DNA of 64,000 nucleotides from Eutreptiella sp. 'Long Island Sound 2002' (taxonomy: Eukaryota; Euglenozoa; Euglenophyceae; Eutreptiales; Eutreptiaceae), in assembly GCA_964036045.1 (NCBI GenBank), contig OZ038382.1:129394556-129458555 (forward strand), written 5' to 3'. Within the stretch, counting starts at the first letter, position 1. Each line of letters starts with the position of its first letter. A program made the translations under genes and the position numbers. This document shows positions 22,568 through 32,666 of this stretch, one piece after another. The notes under the pieces are model-generated. The model ran no database searches and was not told the DNA's origin. It saw nothing but the letters and a program-made list of their open reading frames with translations.

Positions 22568-22850
22568 TCCCGTTCCCCGGTTTGTCGTGTGTTGTGCGCG
22601 CTTCCCCGGTTTGCGGCACCCGGTGGCTGGTGTGGCTTGGTACCTGTCCTCGTCCTGTGGTTGTGGTCGGCAGGGTGCCTCTCTCTTGTGCCCCGTGGCC
22701 CCGCGTTGGTGCGCCACGCCCCGTCCGCTCTGGTCGCTCTCGGTGCTCCGGTGGGCTTTCCCGTTGCTGTGGTGCCTCCTGCCACCCCGGGGGCTGTCGC
22801 CCCGGGCCTTACTGGATGGCTGCACGGGGCGCGTGGAGGCCGGCCAAGAA
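22568..22850 (+). repeat. Dispersed 280-bp module, forward copy
   Basis: Runs from GTGTTGTGCG through TTTGCGGCACCCGG, GTGGCCCCGCGTTGGTGCGCC, GGTCGCTCTCGGTGCTCC and GGCTTTCCCG to CGCGTGGAGGCCGGCC. A reverse-complement copy occupies 36780-37060, directly upstream (minus sense) of LINE fragment C. The homology is strong enough to read base by base, with about 80 percent agreement by eye. Confidence 0.75.
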
Positions 22851-24560
22851 CCGGGCTCATTGTGCCTGCCGCTCGCCCCTGCCGAGGCATAGGGCGATGG
22901 GCGCGCTCTGCGTCGTACCCGTTCGGGGCCCCGCGATGGGGTTGTCCCCGTGTCCCTCCGGCCTCGGTGTTGGGCTGTGTGCGCTGTGGTGGTTCAGCGT
23001 GTGTAGACCCGGTCACTGACCCGTCCGGTTTCACGTACCGTCTGTCTTTCAACAGGGGACTCGGCCGGTGCGACAGGGCTGTTTTGTGTGGACGCCGACA
23101 CCTCCCCTTTCGGGCCGGAGGACGCCATGCCCGGGTCCTGCGCGCGTGTGTGTGCGTGCTCTCCTTGGCCGGGTTGGACGGGCCGGCCTCCTGGGCGCGT
23201 TTTGGTGCGCCTCACCTTCTCCTGTGGCCGGTCTTGGTGTGCTCTTTGCTCGCTCGGCCCCCTCCGGGCTTGGGTTGCCCTGTTTGCGGTTGTTGTTGGG
23301 TTTTTTGGTTTTTTGTCTTTTCCCCCTTTTTGCGCCCCTGCTGTCTCCGGTGTTCTGTGTTTTTCAGCCCGAGGTGCCTTGGGCCTGGGCGTCTTGAGGT
23401 CCTCCGCCCACCCCTCTTTTTTTTTCTTTTTTTCCTTCTGCGCGCCCCCTTGTCTCTTGCATTCCTTGGTTCCCGGCTCGGGTTGCCGTGAACCTTGGCG
23501 CTCTGTGGTCCTCCTGCGTGGCCCTCCTCTTTGCTTGTTTTGTTTTTCCTCCTCCTCTCCCCCTCCCTCCCTTTTTTGTTTTCTTTTTTTTGTTTTTTCC
23601 TTTCCTCCTTCCGCTTCGTCCTTTTTGTGTTTTTCTTCCGGCCCTGGTGTGCCGGTTGTGCGGTTCTCGGGCTGGTTTGTGTGTCCTGGGCTGTGGGGTG
23701 TGCTGGTTCGTGTTGCTGTGTCGTCGGGTGCTCCGTGGTTGTTGCCGTTCTGTGTGTGTTGTCGCTTGTCGCGTTGCAGTGTGGTGGTGTGTTTTGTGTT
23801 GTACCTGGTGCTCTGTGGGGTGCCTGTGATGGGCTTGGTTCTTGCTCGGCGCTGCTGCCCCCTGTTGACGTCTCCTGGTCCCCCGTCGTGGCACGTGGTT
23901 GTGTTCTGTCCTGGGGTGCGGTGCTGCGTTGCTCTGGTGTGCCGCCTCTCGTGCGTTGTGCTGCTGTGGTGCCGTGTTGCCTGTGGTTGCTGGCTGTTTG
24001 CTGCTGGGTCTGGTTGTTTGCTGTTGTTTCCCGCCGGCGTGTGTTGTCGTGGGTGCTCCTGCCTGGCCGTGTGGCTTGCTGCCTTGCTGTCTTCTGTGGT
24101 TTGTTGTGGTGCCCCGCTCCCCTGTGCTGTGTCTTGTGTTCCGTGGTGCTTGGTTGCCGTGTGGTGCCGTGCTGTTGCGCCATGTTGTCCGCTTTCCTTT
24201 TGCTGGTGGTGTTGGTTTGTGTCTTTTTCCCGTGTGTGCGGTGCTGTGTTGCGCTGCGCGTCGTGTTGTTCGGTGCCGGACTGGTCTGCGCTGTTGTTGG
24301 TGCCTCGTGCCGTGGCATCTTGCTGTGTGTTGTGGTGTCTTCCTGGGCGTTCTGCGGGGTAGTTGTGCTGCTCTGGTGTGTCGGGTTGTCTTGCTGTACC
24401 CTGCATTGCCCTGTCGTGTCCTGCGCCCTGTGCTGAGTCCCGGGGTGCTGTGCTGCCTCGCGGTGTTGTGCTGGCTGGCTGTGCTGTGCGGTTGTCTGCG
24501 CTGCTGGTGTTTGTTTTCCCTGTTGTACTCTTTTCCTTTGCTAAAGACCCCTTCTGTTTT
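22851..24560. other. GT- and T-rich region without a recognisable gene
   Basis: Contains long T-rich tracts (23290-23640) and, from 23650 on, a TG/CTG-rich stretch almost free of A on the plus strand. The 555-codon minus-strand frame covering it is rich in Gln, His, Thr and Arg as expected from composition, with no motif seen. Texture is similar to 37.9-38.4 and 41.0-41.5 kb, but no clear alignment was found. Confidence 0.35.
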
Positions 24561-27500
24561 TCCCTACCTTTGAAAACCTTCTGAAAACCAAAAATTAAAA
24601 TGTTTCTCAGTAGAAAACTGAACACAACGCAACTCACGCACGCAGGGAAGCAGTGATACAAAGGTTAAATTTCTGATTTACGTGTTGCCACGCGGCCGCG
24701 AAGATGGTGGTCTTGCTTGCAAGCGGTTGACCGCTTTTCCCCCAGAGCCGGTCGCCTAAGTTGACGAAAAGGAATGAGGGGGAGTACCAGGGAGCAGAGG
24801 TAGGTGCATGGAGAAGAAAAGGAACGCAAGGGAAGCAGGGCGAAGGGGCGCGGTTGCGTAGGAAGAATTTTCCAGTTTTACGTGCTGCTCGCGACGCGTT
24901 TTTCTTTGCGCCTATGGTCACTTCGACGACGAGAGGGACGGCGTTAGGGTCATACTAGCGTTACGGTGCTTACGGCGCTGACTATTCACGTATTTGATGT
25001 GAAAACATTTTTCGTCACGTTTTTACGCGTCTCGCAGCGCGCTTTTTGGCCTAAACGTTTTTTATGCTAATCAGCTTTATTTTCAGCTATTCAGAACGTT
25101 TTTTCCTCGTGTTTTGCCTATCTTTGTATTATGTTCTGGGACAGGACCCCAGTGCGCACGACCAAAGACGGTGGGTACACAGGTTCACGCAGACCAAATT
25201 ATTTTTTTGGCGCAAGTATGCCACGTTCATGAATTTTTATAAAATTGTAGGTGTCTTGAATCCTGAAGTTAAGTACACCAAATCACAGCCCATTAGTAGG
25301 GCTTTGCATGCATGTGCTGATTTGGATTTGAAACGTGTTGGTGCACTGGCGCCACACGTTGGGGGGAGACCCATGATCATGGCGTAAATATGCATTGTTT
25401 TGCTCATATTTCATTGTTATATGTCCCCCTTTGTTCATATCTTCTTTGGACATGAAAGAGACCATTTCGAAATCACTCTCGTGATTTCGTCGAACATGTA
25501 GTATGTTTCCGTCGCCTTTTGTGGTTGCATTTGGGGTGTAGTTTTGGGTTATTTGAAGGAAAACTTCGACAAGTCTCAAGGAAACCAAGTTCAAAGTTGT
25601 TCAATACCAAAAATGAAAAGCCTTTTGAAACGCCCTCAACGAGGACGTTCACGACGACGACGACGGTGAAGACGACAACCACGACGACGCAAACAATGTC
25701 GACGAGATCTTTGGAGCAATTGGTAAGCCCCAAAATCATGTTCAAGAAGGTCCTGGGTGCCTACACCATTTGAGGACCATTTGACTTCTTTGAGCCCTAT
25801 TACAAGGACTTTGACAACCTATGAGACCTGCAGGACCCTCGTAGCGCTGAACAGATCACGACGACAAGCTGCAGTGCGACTATTTTACTGGTGTCAAGGC
25901 TCGGATGGTTTTCAAGATTCCTCCAGGTTTGTTGCCATGGACAAAGTGCCGTGGACCTTTCTATGTTTTTCAAGATTACTTCAAGACCAGTTGAATATGG
26001 TGCCATGGACAGGGTGCCATGGACCTCCGTCAACCTCCAGCAGGCCCACTGAGCTGGCCAGAGCACAAGAAGATCATGAAGATCGAGGAGGGAGCCAAAG
26101 GAGTTTCACAAGAAGTTCAGGAAGAATTTCATGGTATAGGCCAAGAAAATTGGTTACCACAATTGTCATCATAATAGCAACTTTGGGCCAGGATAACTGG
26201 TGACCTGTGTTTATTTCTGTATTTTTTTGTGGTCAACAGATGGGACTCTTTTGCAGAACCTGATGCACAAGCTGTGATTTATTCTGAATATGTTTTGTGT
26301 TGTCTTTGTTTCAGGGTCTAGGGTACTCGGAAGTGCATTTTTGTTCCATTGTTGACTATGTTTTTTTTTAAATTCTGTGCAGAGGTCATTTTTGATGATT
26401 AATTTCTGTCCAGGATCGCAGACATTTTACTGTGATTGAGCCGGGAGGTCAGAGGACCCTATGTGTGAGGCACTTGTGAGTGCCATGAGTGGTGTGTGTG
26501 TAGACATGTACATGACATGCGGGTACCGGAACCATGCGGTGCCTCCCGAAATCCCAGATCCGGGATCAAAGCAAAAATCTGTGTTTTTTTTATTGCCCCT
26601 CGGCTAATCTTCATAGATTCAGCCACAGAAGCAATCATTTTCTGTGGGTGTTTCTCCGCTTGGGAGGGGAGTGTTAACCTGTGGAGCAATACAGTTGCGT
26701 GGATAACATCCGACCCAAATGCTTTGCATTTTTCCCGCCCAGTTTTGTTGTAGCACTACACCTCCTTTGTGCCTTTCAGCCTGAGATGTGTCTCAGGACT
26801 TGGAGGGGAGTGTAAGGTTTTCGTGCAACTGATATTGTTGCACTTTTCAGTGTATTTTCCTGATATATTTGTACAAACTGAAATCGGGTATCTCAGCACT
26901 GTTTTCGACAGTGTTGGTATCAGTCAATCAGGAGTTTCTGTAGTTTTACACTGATGGTGTTTTCACCAAGTTCTGTACTATAATACGGAGTTTGGGTCGG
27001 CGACAGCCAGTCCTGAGATGGCGCGCGCCGATCAAGAAATTGTTGATTCCTGACAGTTTTTAAGAGATTTTAATCAGTTTTATTGAGGAGATGAATTCTG
27101 TATCAGTTTTAGACATAAGCGGATGTTACGGCACTATCGCGGCGCCGTTCCGTGCCATTTTTTTGGCGCAAGTATGCCATGTTCATTAATTTTTATAAAA
27201 TTGTAGGTGTCTTGAATCCTGAAGTTAAGTACACCAAATCACAGCCCATTAGTAGGGCTTTGCATGCATGTGCTGATTTGGTTTCCAAACGCGTTGGTGC
27301 ACCAGCACCACGCGTTGGGGGGAGACCCATGATCATGTTGTAAATATGCATTGTTTTGCTCATATTTCATTGGTATATCTCCCCCTTTGTTCATATCTTC
27401 TTAGGACATGAAAGAAACCGTTTCAGAATCACTCTCGTGATTTCGTCGAACATGTAGTATGTTTCCGTTGCCTTTTGTGGTTGCATTTGGGGTGTATTTA

Positions 27501-27657
27501 TGGGTTATTTGAAGGAGAACTTGGAAAAGTCTCAAGGAAACCAAGTTCAAAGCTGTTCAATACCAAGAATTAAAGAATGTTAACCCGTGGAGCAGTTCAG
27601 TTGCGTGGTTAACAATAGGCCGCCGCGGTGGGCAGTGAGTCACCCGACTCCTGACCG
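24561..27657. repeat. AT-rich block with partial tandem duplication (direct repeats of about 410 bp)
   Basis: 25201-25613 is repeated at 27157-27569 with about 95 percent identity by eye, both beginning ATTTTTTTGGCGCAAGTATG. A second shared phrase, GTTAACC(T/C)GTGGAGCA with CAGTTGCGTGG, lies at 26673-26708 and again at 27579-27614, immediately after the second copy. The simplest reading is a 1956-bp unit followed by a second copy that lost about 1 kb internally. A small frame (25211-25387 and 27152-27343) stays open in both copies but shows no known domain. LTR status is not supported, since no TG...CA ends or primer-binding site were found. Confidence 0.6.
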
Positions 27658-27681
27658 TACGTGCTCATTTGGATCAGGTAC
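27658..27681 (+). repeat. Left terminal inverted repeat
   Basis: Starts TACGTGCTCATTTGG and ends ATCAGGTAC. It is the exact reverse complement of 32643-32666 over 24 bases; the next outer base differs on each side. Confidence 0.85.
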
Positions 27682-28423
27682 CCTTGAATTACCCGGGTGA
27701 AACCGTGGTTCAACCGAGTTCAACCGCGCACTTTCATTACGGCTTCCCCACGGTTGAACCCCTATCGTGGTACAGCAACAAATTGCTAAGTAGCAACGTG
27801 AAAACTGCTATTTTTCAGCCCTGCAAGAGATGCCACACCCCCGGTAAGGACTGTTTTTGAAAACCTTCTTACCTCATTGGTGCAAAATACTGGAGACCTA
27901 TTTCTCTTGGATCATATTTCACAGCGGTGGTGGTGTAGGTGCCAGTGGCGGCGGCTGTATTGGTGAAACTGCACGGCTTCACCATCAACTTTTCGTTAGG
28001 CGTGGTGACATACACCCCTGCGCCTTGTTTGGTTTTCTTTTAGGACTTTGGACCCTCTTTAGTGAACAACAATTACATGCAAGCCTACACTTGATTGTCA
28101 GAAGCTTGTTTCCTCATGGATTGCACTAAAATGTAACCGGCTTTCGAGGTGGTTCAACCGCTGGACAGGCGCGCGGTTGCACCGGCTTCACTGAATCAAC
28201 CGCTTTTGCACAGAGCGCTACCCAAAAAATACATCTTCACTTTGGGAAGCCAAACGTGACGAGCTCATTCTGCATCGCCACAGGCAGATGTCCCCAGGCA
28301 ATGCCTGTGTACGGTACGAGCACACTGGAACCACAAGGGTGAGGCGGTCGTACCGTAGACAAGCGGGAGCAATACCCCTTGTGGTGAGAGATACTCCACA
28401 CGGCTAGGCAGCCCCCAGAGCTG

Positions 28424-28659
28424 CCGCCCAAAGGAGGGGGCATGTGGCCCTACCCATGGACACATGTGGGGACACCCTCCCACCTGGGACACATGGACCG
28501 GATGGACGCGACAATGCCTTCCGAAACACATGCGGGAGCGGCTCAAGAGGCGCCTGACATAGGGCAGTGGGAGGGACAGGACGTCCCCCTTGGTAAGACC
28601 TTCTTCCTGCTTGGTCAAAGGAGGCATCCCGAGCTCCCGAAGATACCTACCTACCTACG
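28424..28659 (+). repeat. LINE 3'-end-like or SINE-like copy S2
   Basis: Carries the reverse complement of CTCCTTTGGGCGG at 28424-28436 and (TACC)n at 28644-28656, 208 bp apart. It also shares GGGAGGGTGT-CCCC with the copy at 40500. It is oriented opposite to S1 and the 40-kb copy and sits inside the DNA transposon, so it is a later or carried insertion. Confidence 0.4.
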
Positions 28660-28802
28660 AGCACAATGCGCTGTCCAGACCACGCCAGAGGCATGTGGGG
28701 CCTAAGAGCGTTAAACATGAACCATATCGAGGATCCACAATGTGTCTCCATAATAAATCACGCCCCCAACGTATCCATGCAGGACGAGAAGGCCCATTTG
28801 CA

Positions 28803-29120
28803 CTAAGTAGGGCACTGGTAAACAGCCCCCCCCCCCACAAAATCACCCAGGGCTATTTCCCCCGTAAGGGGACTGTCATCCTTTGGATGCGTATGTACAA
28901 GCATGGGACGATCGCCCACCCAATGGACCACTGCGAGCGCAGTGTAGGTTAGTTGGGGGAGTACACTTCGGATGTCTGCGTTCACGCGCCGGACCAGGTC
29001 CGGATCTCTCCTCGCTTGCACTGCAACTTGCACATCGTGATGCCCCTGCTCCATTACGGCCCCCCACAACTGCCTATGGTACCGTGCTGCATGTCGCTCC
29101 CGCCACTGCCACCCCCTCAA
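28803..29120 (-). CDS. Unrecognised ORF inside the DNA transposon
   Basis: A 105-codon frame with balanced composition, unlike the low-complexity frames elsewhere. It has RDPDLVRRVNADIRSVLPQLTY and an AVVHWVGDRPMLVHTH segment. It ends in a stretch of C residues (28830-28842) that may be a slippage site. It is in the same frame as the acidic ORF just upstream (29142-29744), separated by one TGA, so the two may be parts of one gene. No family is recognised. Confidence 0.3.
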   Translation of the reverse strand: MRGWQWRERHAARYHRQLWGAVMEQGHHDVQVAVQARRDPDLVRRVNADIRSVLPQLTYTALAVVHWVGDRPMLVHTHPKDDSPLTGEIALGDFVGGGAVYQCPT

Positions 29121-29141
29121 TCCATTGAGGCACGTGAAAAG

Positions 29142-29744
29142 TCAGTCGTTTGGGAGTGGCTCTTCCTTCACGTGAGGCACTGGTGCACCAACCTCTGGGG
29201 CTGCCTCTTCGTTATCTTTCTGCTTACATGCAGGCATTTCCTCGTCCTTCGGCGCTCCACCAACCTCCTCAATCTCCTCTTGACCAACCGGGGCTGCAGG
29301 CGAGTCCTCTCCACCGTCCTGGTGCTCCTCTACCCCTGGACCAGCAGACTCCACCTTTTCCTCTTTGACCACCTGTTCTTCACTCTCCTTTGGCTCTGGC
29401 ACCTCCGGCAGACTAGGCACAGGAATGTGCTTCTCAGTGTCCTTTGACTCTGGAATCACGGGCGGTGTTGGCACAGGGGCCCCATTGTCAATGTCCCTTT
29501 CCGCTTCAGCTTCCGGCGCGGCAGTGACCTCCTCCTTCTCGAGTGGACTGTACGAGGGGGAGTCCTCCATTGTCTTCTTGCCCTCCTCATCGATCGCTTC
29601 CTGTTTCTGGGCGCGGCGCTCTTTCAACGCCTCCTTGGCAGCGTGGGGGTTACTGACGCTTGTGCTGTCCTTGACTGCAATAACTGGCCACGTTGTCCCA
29701 GCTGCATCGCCCTCCTCCTCGCACTGCGGGGGAGGGAAGACCAA
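29142..29744 (-). CDS. Acidic Glu/Pro-rich ORF of the DNA transposon
   Basis: About 200 codons, strongly enriched in Glu, Pro, Val and Lys (phrases such as EKEEVTAAPEAEAERD and PEVPEPKESEEQVVKEE). It looks like an intrinsically disordered acidic linker. The composition differs from the Arg/His/Pro-rich frames imposed by GT-rich DNA, which supports real coding. The upstream part (29624-30190) reads in another frame, so a shift or intron lies near 29700. It has no enzymatic motif. It could be an accessory protein of the transposon or the tail of its second gene. Confidence 0.4.
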   Translation of the reverse strand: MVFPPPQCEEEGDAAGTTWPVIAVKDSTSVSNPHAAKEALKERRAQKQEAIDEEGKKTMEDSPSYSPLEKEEVTAAPEAEAERDIDNGAPVPTPPVIPESKDTEKHIPVPSLPEVPEPKESEEQVVKEEKVESAGPGVEEHQDGGEDSPAAPVGQEEIEEVGGAPKDEEMPACKQKDNEEAAPEVGAPVPHVKEEPLPND

Positions 29745-30480
29745 TTATTCCCCCTCTTTGGGCCGGGGGGTCCCCTTCGTGGCTTTTCCCGTGGTACCCA
29801 GGGGCAGACCGGTTCGTCGAACCAACCTGGTGGCAACTCCACTGGGGCCTGGAAGAAGAAGCGTGGACCGTGTCCTGCGCTGTGACTACCGCCCTGGCCC
29901 ACGGAATCCGCGCCAAACCAGGACGCGCTCCTGGCAACAACACGGCACCCCCCAGTGGCCCATATCCTGAACAGGGCATCCAGACCTGGTTTGTCCAGGG
30001 ACATGTGGCCTCGGGGGTCGCTCGACAGGCCCCCACGCAGCACCTTCCACTCCGAAAACTCCCCGGCGCTCAGGCACTTCGTCTCCCAGGGGTAGGACTG
30101 GACCCCATCCTTCCCTTCTTGGCTGTGCTCCTTCATCCAGAGCGTCATGGCACGGCGGAACACGAACTTTGACGTCACGTCAGCCAGCACCGCGACTCAG
30201 GCGTCTTGGGTGCCAGGGTGGTGTCAGGGTTGCAGGTGTTGTGGACCACCACTTCTTCCTTCAGCGGAAACTTGTCGGCCAGTCGGGAGCTGGAGGCGCT
30301 GCCGATGCTTATGGCACTGGCGCGGCAGGTGGATCGGCGCCTTGTCCCGTACCAAGTGCCCGCAGGCAGTCCTGCAAGGCCTTCCCCAAAGACTCGGGGT
30401 CCATGGCGCAAAGGCACCTGAGAGAAGCAGGGGTGAAACCGTGGGGAGGCCGGTTCAACCGCACGGGTAAACCACCTGAA
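29745..30480 (-). pseudogene. Upstream part of the transposon's second gene, interrupted
   Basis: Protein-like minus-strand pieces occur in two frames. One, beginning near 30405, reads MDPESLGKALQDCLRALGTG. Another reads LADKFPLKEEVVVHNTCNP and, continuing at 30190, VTSKFVFRRAMTLWMKEH and LSAGEFSEWKVLRGG, then DKPGLDALFRIWATGG near 29985. Then the frame breaks again before a segment with GWFDEPVCPW at about 29810. The pieces read as one helical, charged protein with at least three frame changes or introns. A CGGTTCAACC motif lies just upstream, at 30451. I do not recognise the family. Confidence 0.35.
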
Positions 30481-30621
30481 CCACGGTTGAACCACACACA
30501 CACACACCCAAGTTGCCAACTTCCAATTGAGCGTGCACTACGTTCTCATCTTCCAGTCGCCGCCGCCCGTCCCATCGAGGCATCTCCTTGTACAGGAAGG
30601 TGCGCTCTTGCGCATGTCAGA

Positions 30622-32468
30622 GCATTGCCTCATCCTTCTCCTCCTTGGTAGCCTTACGACCACCACCCCGGGGACGTGTGGTTAGAAAGTTGTCTTTAAA
30701 GACTTAGTTAAGCGACTCAACAATGTCGCCACAAAACATGCCCCCCCCCCAGGGTTGCAAATTACCCAATACAATGGCCCCCTCGTTGCGGAGCCAAAGC
30801 AAGTAGGGTGATCGTTTATGGGGACATATGGTGTTTTGAAACCTCTTTGCAATTTGTGCACACCCTTGGACGAATGGATCACATGTCCACCGATAGATAG
30901 CGGTTAGCAATTTCCCCATGTCCTCAAGGGTAGTGGTGACATGTGGTGTTAGACGCAAACTCTTTGCAATGGGCAACCAATTGGCAAACAAGTGCCATGT
31001 CTCGTCCTGATCGGGGAAGAACCGGCCTTTCAAAGAAACGTTGGTCTTAACTTCCTTTAGGATGCTTTGAACCTTGGATCGTTGTGGTACCGTCAACATC
31101 GTGGCTCGTTTGCCCACAAACGTTGTTAAGTATTCACCACATCGTATCACAAGATGAAGAACACACATGATGACACACCCTATACGGTCATCCACTTTCA
31201 ATAGTGGACTTTCGATGCACCCTTTTGCACCAACACAACTAACTCCTTGTTTCCTATATTTTAGGAATTTTGCTTCAAGTCTTGTACTTTGTCGCCATTC
31301 ACACCCTACTCATCTTTCTTTCTCCCTAGACCATGTCCGAAAAGAATAAAATGAACCAATCTCATAAAATGTTGATAGACCAAGTATATGACAAAGCCAA
31401 GGGCTATCGCCTCGAATAATGACAACCGTTTGCGATCAAAACCCTCGGAGCAACATGTAGCCACGGTCAATCCTTTGTTGTATTTTTTTTAGTGTCTCTC
31501 CAAAGAGGACACGCACAAGATCCGTTTCATGGTCACTGACGAGAGCAAGGTCAAGGGTCCAATTGTAGAGCAGGGTTCGTGCTTTTTGCATGTGGTTTGC
31601 AAAACCACATGCAATTTGGCACCATGACCTTGCTCCACATGGAAACCCATCACCACGCACTATAAGTACATAGGGGTGATCATCCCCAAGTCTTGGGGAG
31701 TGCATTTCTTCTAGCACATCCCGTTGATCACCTATGTATTGTATCCAATCATCCACATCCCAACGAAGCCCAACTCGTCCATCCTTTATGGTCGTTTTTA
31801 GTACTTGTCTCCAACTTAACGTGGACCAAGCTGTATCCATCGTTGCATACGACGGAAAGCAATGTGTCCATGGGACGGTGCTTGCACGGGTTTTCTTCTG
31901 TTTCGCATCGGCCCACCAAATAAGCTTCTTGTACCTAGGGACGGTTGAACCGGGAATTTGGGATAAAGTGCGCGGTTGAACCTGCGGTTGAATGGGTTGC
32001 CGTCATGGCACCAAAAAGCGTCCAATGGTACAAACCACAAAGTATTCACATTTCCGACGCGGGCAACACGTTGTAACTCATATGTTCATGCTTTCGGCAA
32101 CATTAAGCGATTTTTTTGCCGTGCAAACATTGTCATGAAGCACAATCACAATTGTTCATTTGTGATAAGGGTTCAACCGCACCGTTGAACCACGTTGAAC
32201 CACTTGTAGGCATGTGTGCATTATGCCACATACCTTCGCTTCGGCATCCCAAGGTCCAAAATGAGGCGCACAGCGTCCGATCCTGTTTGGAAGCCGTCTG
32301 TGTGTTACCAATTCGGTCAGCAAGTTGTTTCCATGGGCGTTTTGTCGTGCCGTCTATGCAAAAAAAGGTGAACAAGTCGTCCACCAGCTGTTGGTCCCCC
32401 CGCCCGCTGTAGTGGTCGTTCACCACTTGCAGCCAGCGGTGGGACATTTTTACAAAAAGGTTCGTCAC
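30622..32468 (-). pseudogene. Candidate transposase gene of the DNA transposon, multi-exon and disabled
   Basis: Minus-strand coding segments. 32133-32468 gives an N-terminal piece (VVNDHYSGRGDQQLVDDL). About 31436-31945 gives a continuous 170-residue stretch that includes RYKKLIWWADAKQKK, VLIVRGDGFPCGARSWCQIA and LVSDHETDLVRVLFGET. 30704 to about 31240 gives SPLLKVDDRIGCVIMCVLHLV and GGGMFCGDIVESLN. The frame then meets one TAA, but reads on as VFKDNFLTTRPRGGGRKATK to a TGA near 30622. An intron of about 200 bp probably separates the last two exons (they share a frame). Asp residues in VRGDG, VSDHE and VDDRI are candidates for a catalytic triad. I do not recognise a named superfamily. The internal TAA suggests an inactive copy. 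Confidence 0.45.
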
Positions 32469-32642
32469 GCGTCAGTTTCAGGTGGTTATGCAAATATTTG
32501 ATTCAGAAAAGCGCGCGCCGCTGGCGCAGCCGCCGCCGCCAGCGCTGGCGGTGGTTGAACAACGGTTGAACCGCGGTTCAGCGGTTCAACCGCCCCCTTT
32601 CCGAGTTCAACCGGCTCAAGCCGGGTAAAACCACTGTGTGAA

Positions 32643-32666
32643 GTACCTGATCCAAATGAGCACGTA
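32643..32666 (-). repeat. Right terminal inverted repeat
   Basis: Starts GTACCTGATCC and ends AAATGAGCACGTA, exact reverse complement of the left end. A run of G follows immediately. Confidence 0.85.

Larger units (their letters stand above)
27707..32600. repeat. Dispersed 11-bp palindrome CGGTTSAACCG inside the DNA transposon
   Basis: Exact or near copies occur at about 27707, 27717, 27751, 28151, 30451, 30484, 31942, 31973, 32170, 32182, 32563 and 32581, in both forms (GGTTCAACC and GGTTGAACC). Clusters lie within about 100 bp of each terminal repeat. Subterminal repeated palindromes are typical transposase-binding sites in several DNA transposon families; here that role is inferred. Confidence 0.7.
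27658..32666 (-). mobile_element. 5.0-kb DNA transposon with terminal inverted repeats
   Basis: Bounded by perfect 24-bp inverted repeats (27658-27681 and 32643-32666) that begin and end with TA, which may be a TA target duplication around 22-bp repeats. A palindromic motif CGGTTSAACCG is scattered inside, concentrated near both ends, and is not seen as a cluster elsewhere in the window. Degenerate minus-strand coding segments fill most of the interior. It is AT-richer than the flanking LINE DNA. The superfamily is not recognised; TA ends would fit several DD(E/D) superfamilies. The element abuts LINE fragment C on the right. Confidence 0.65.

Noticed and set aside
22994-24661. 555-codon minus frame rich in Gln, His and Thr
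   Set aside because: Composition of a T- and GT-rich plus strand accounts for it. No motif and no second copy.
25201-27569. Direct repeats as LTRs of a small LTR retrotransposon
   Set aside because: No TG...CA termini, no primer-binding site or polypurine tract, and the sequence after the second copy matches internal sequence, which fits a tandem duplication better.
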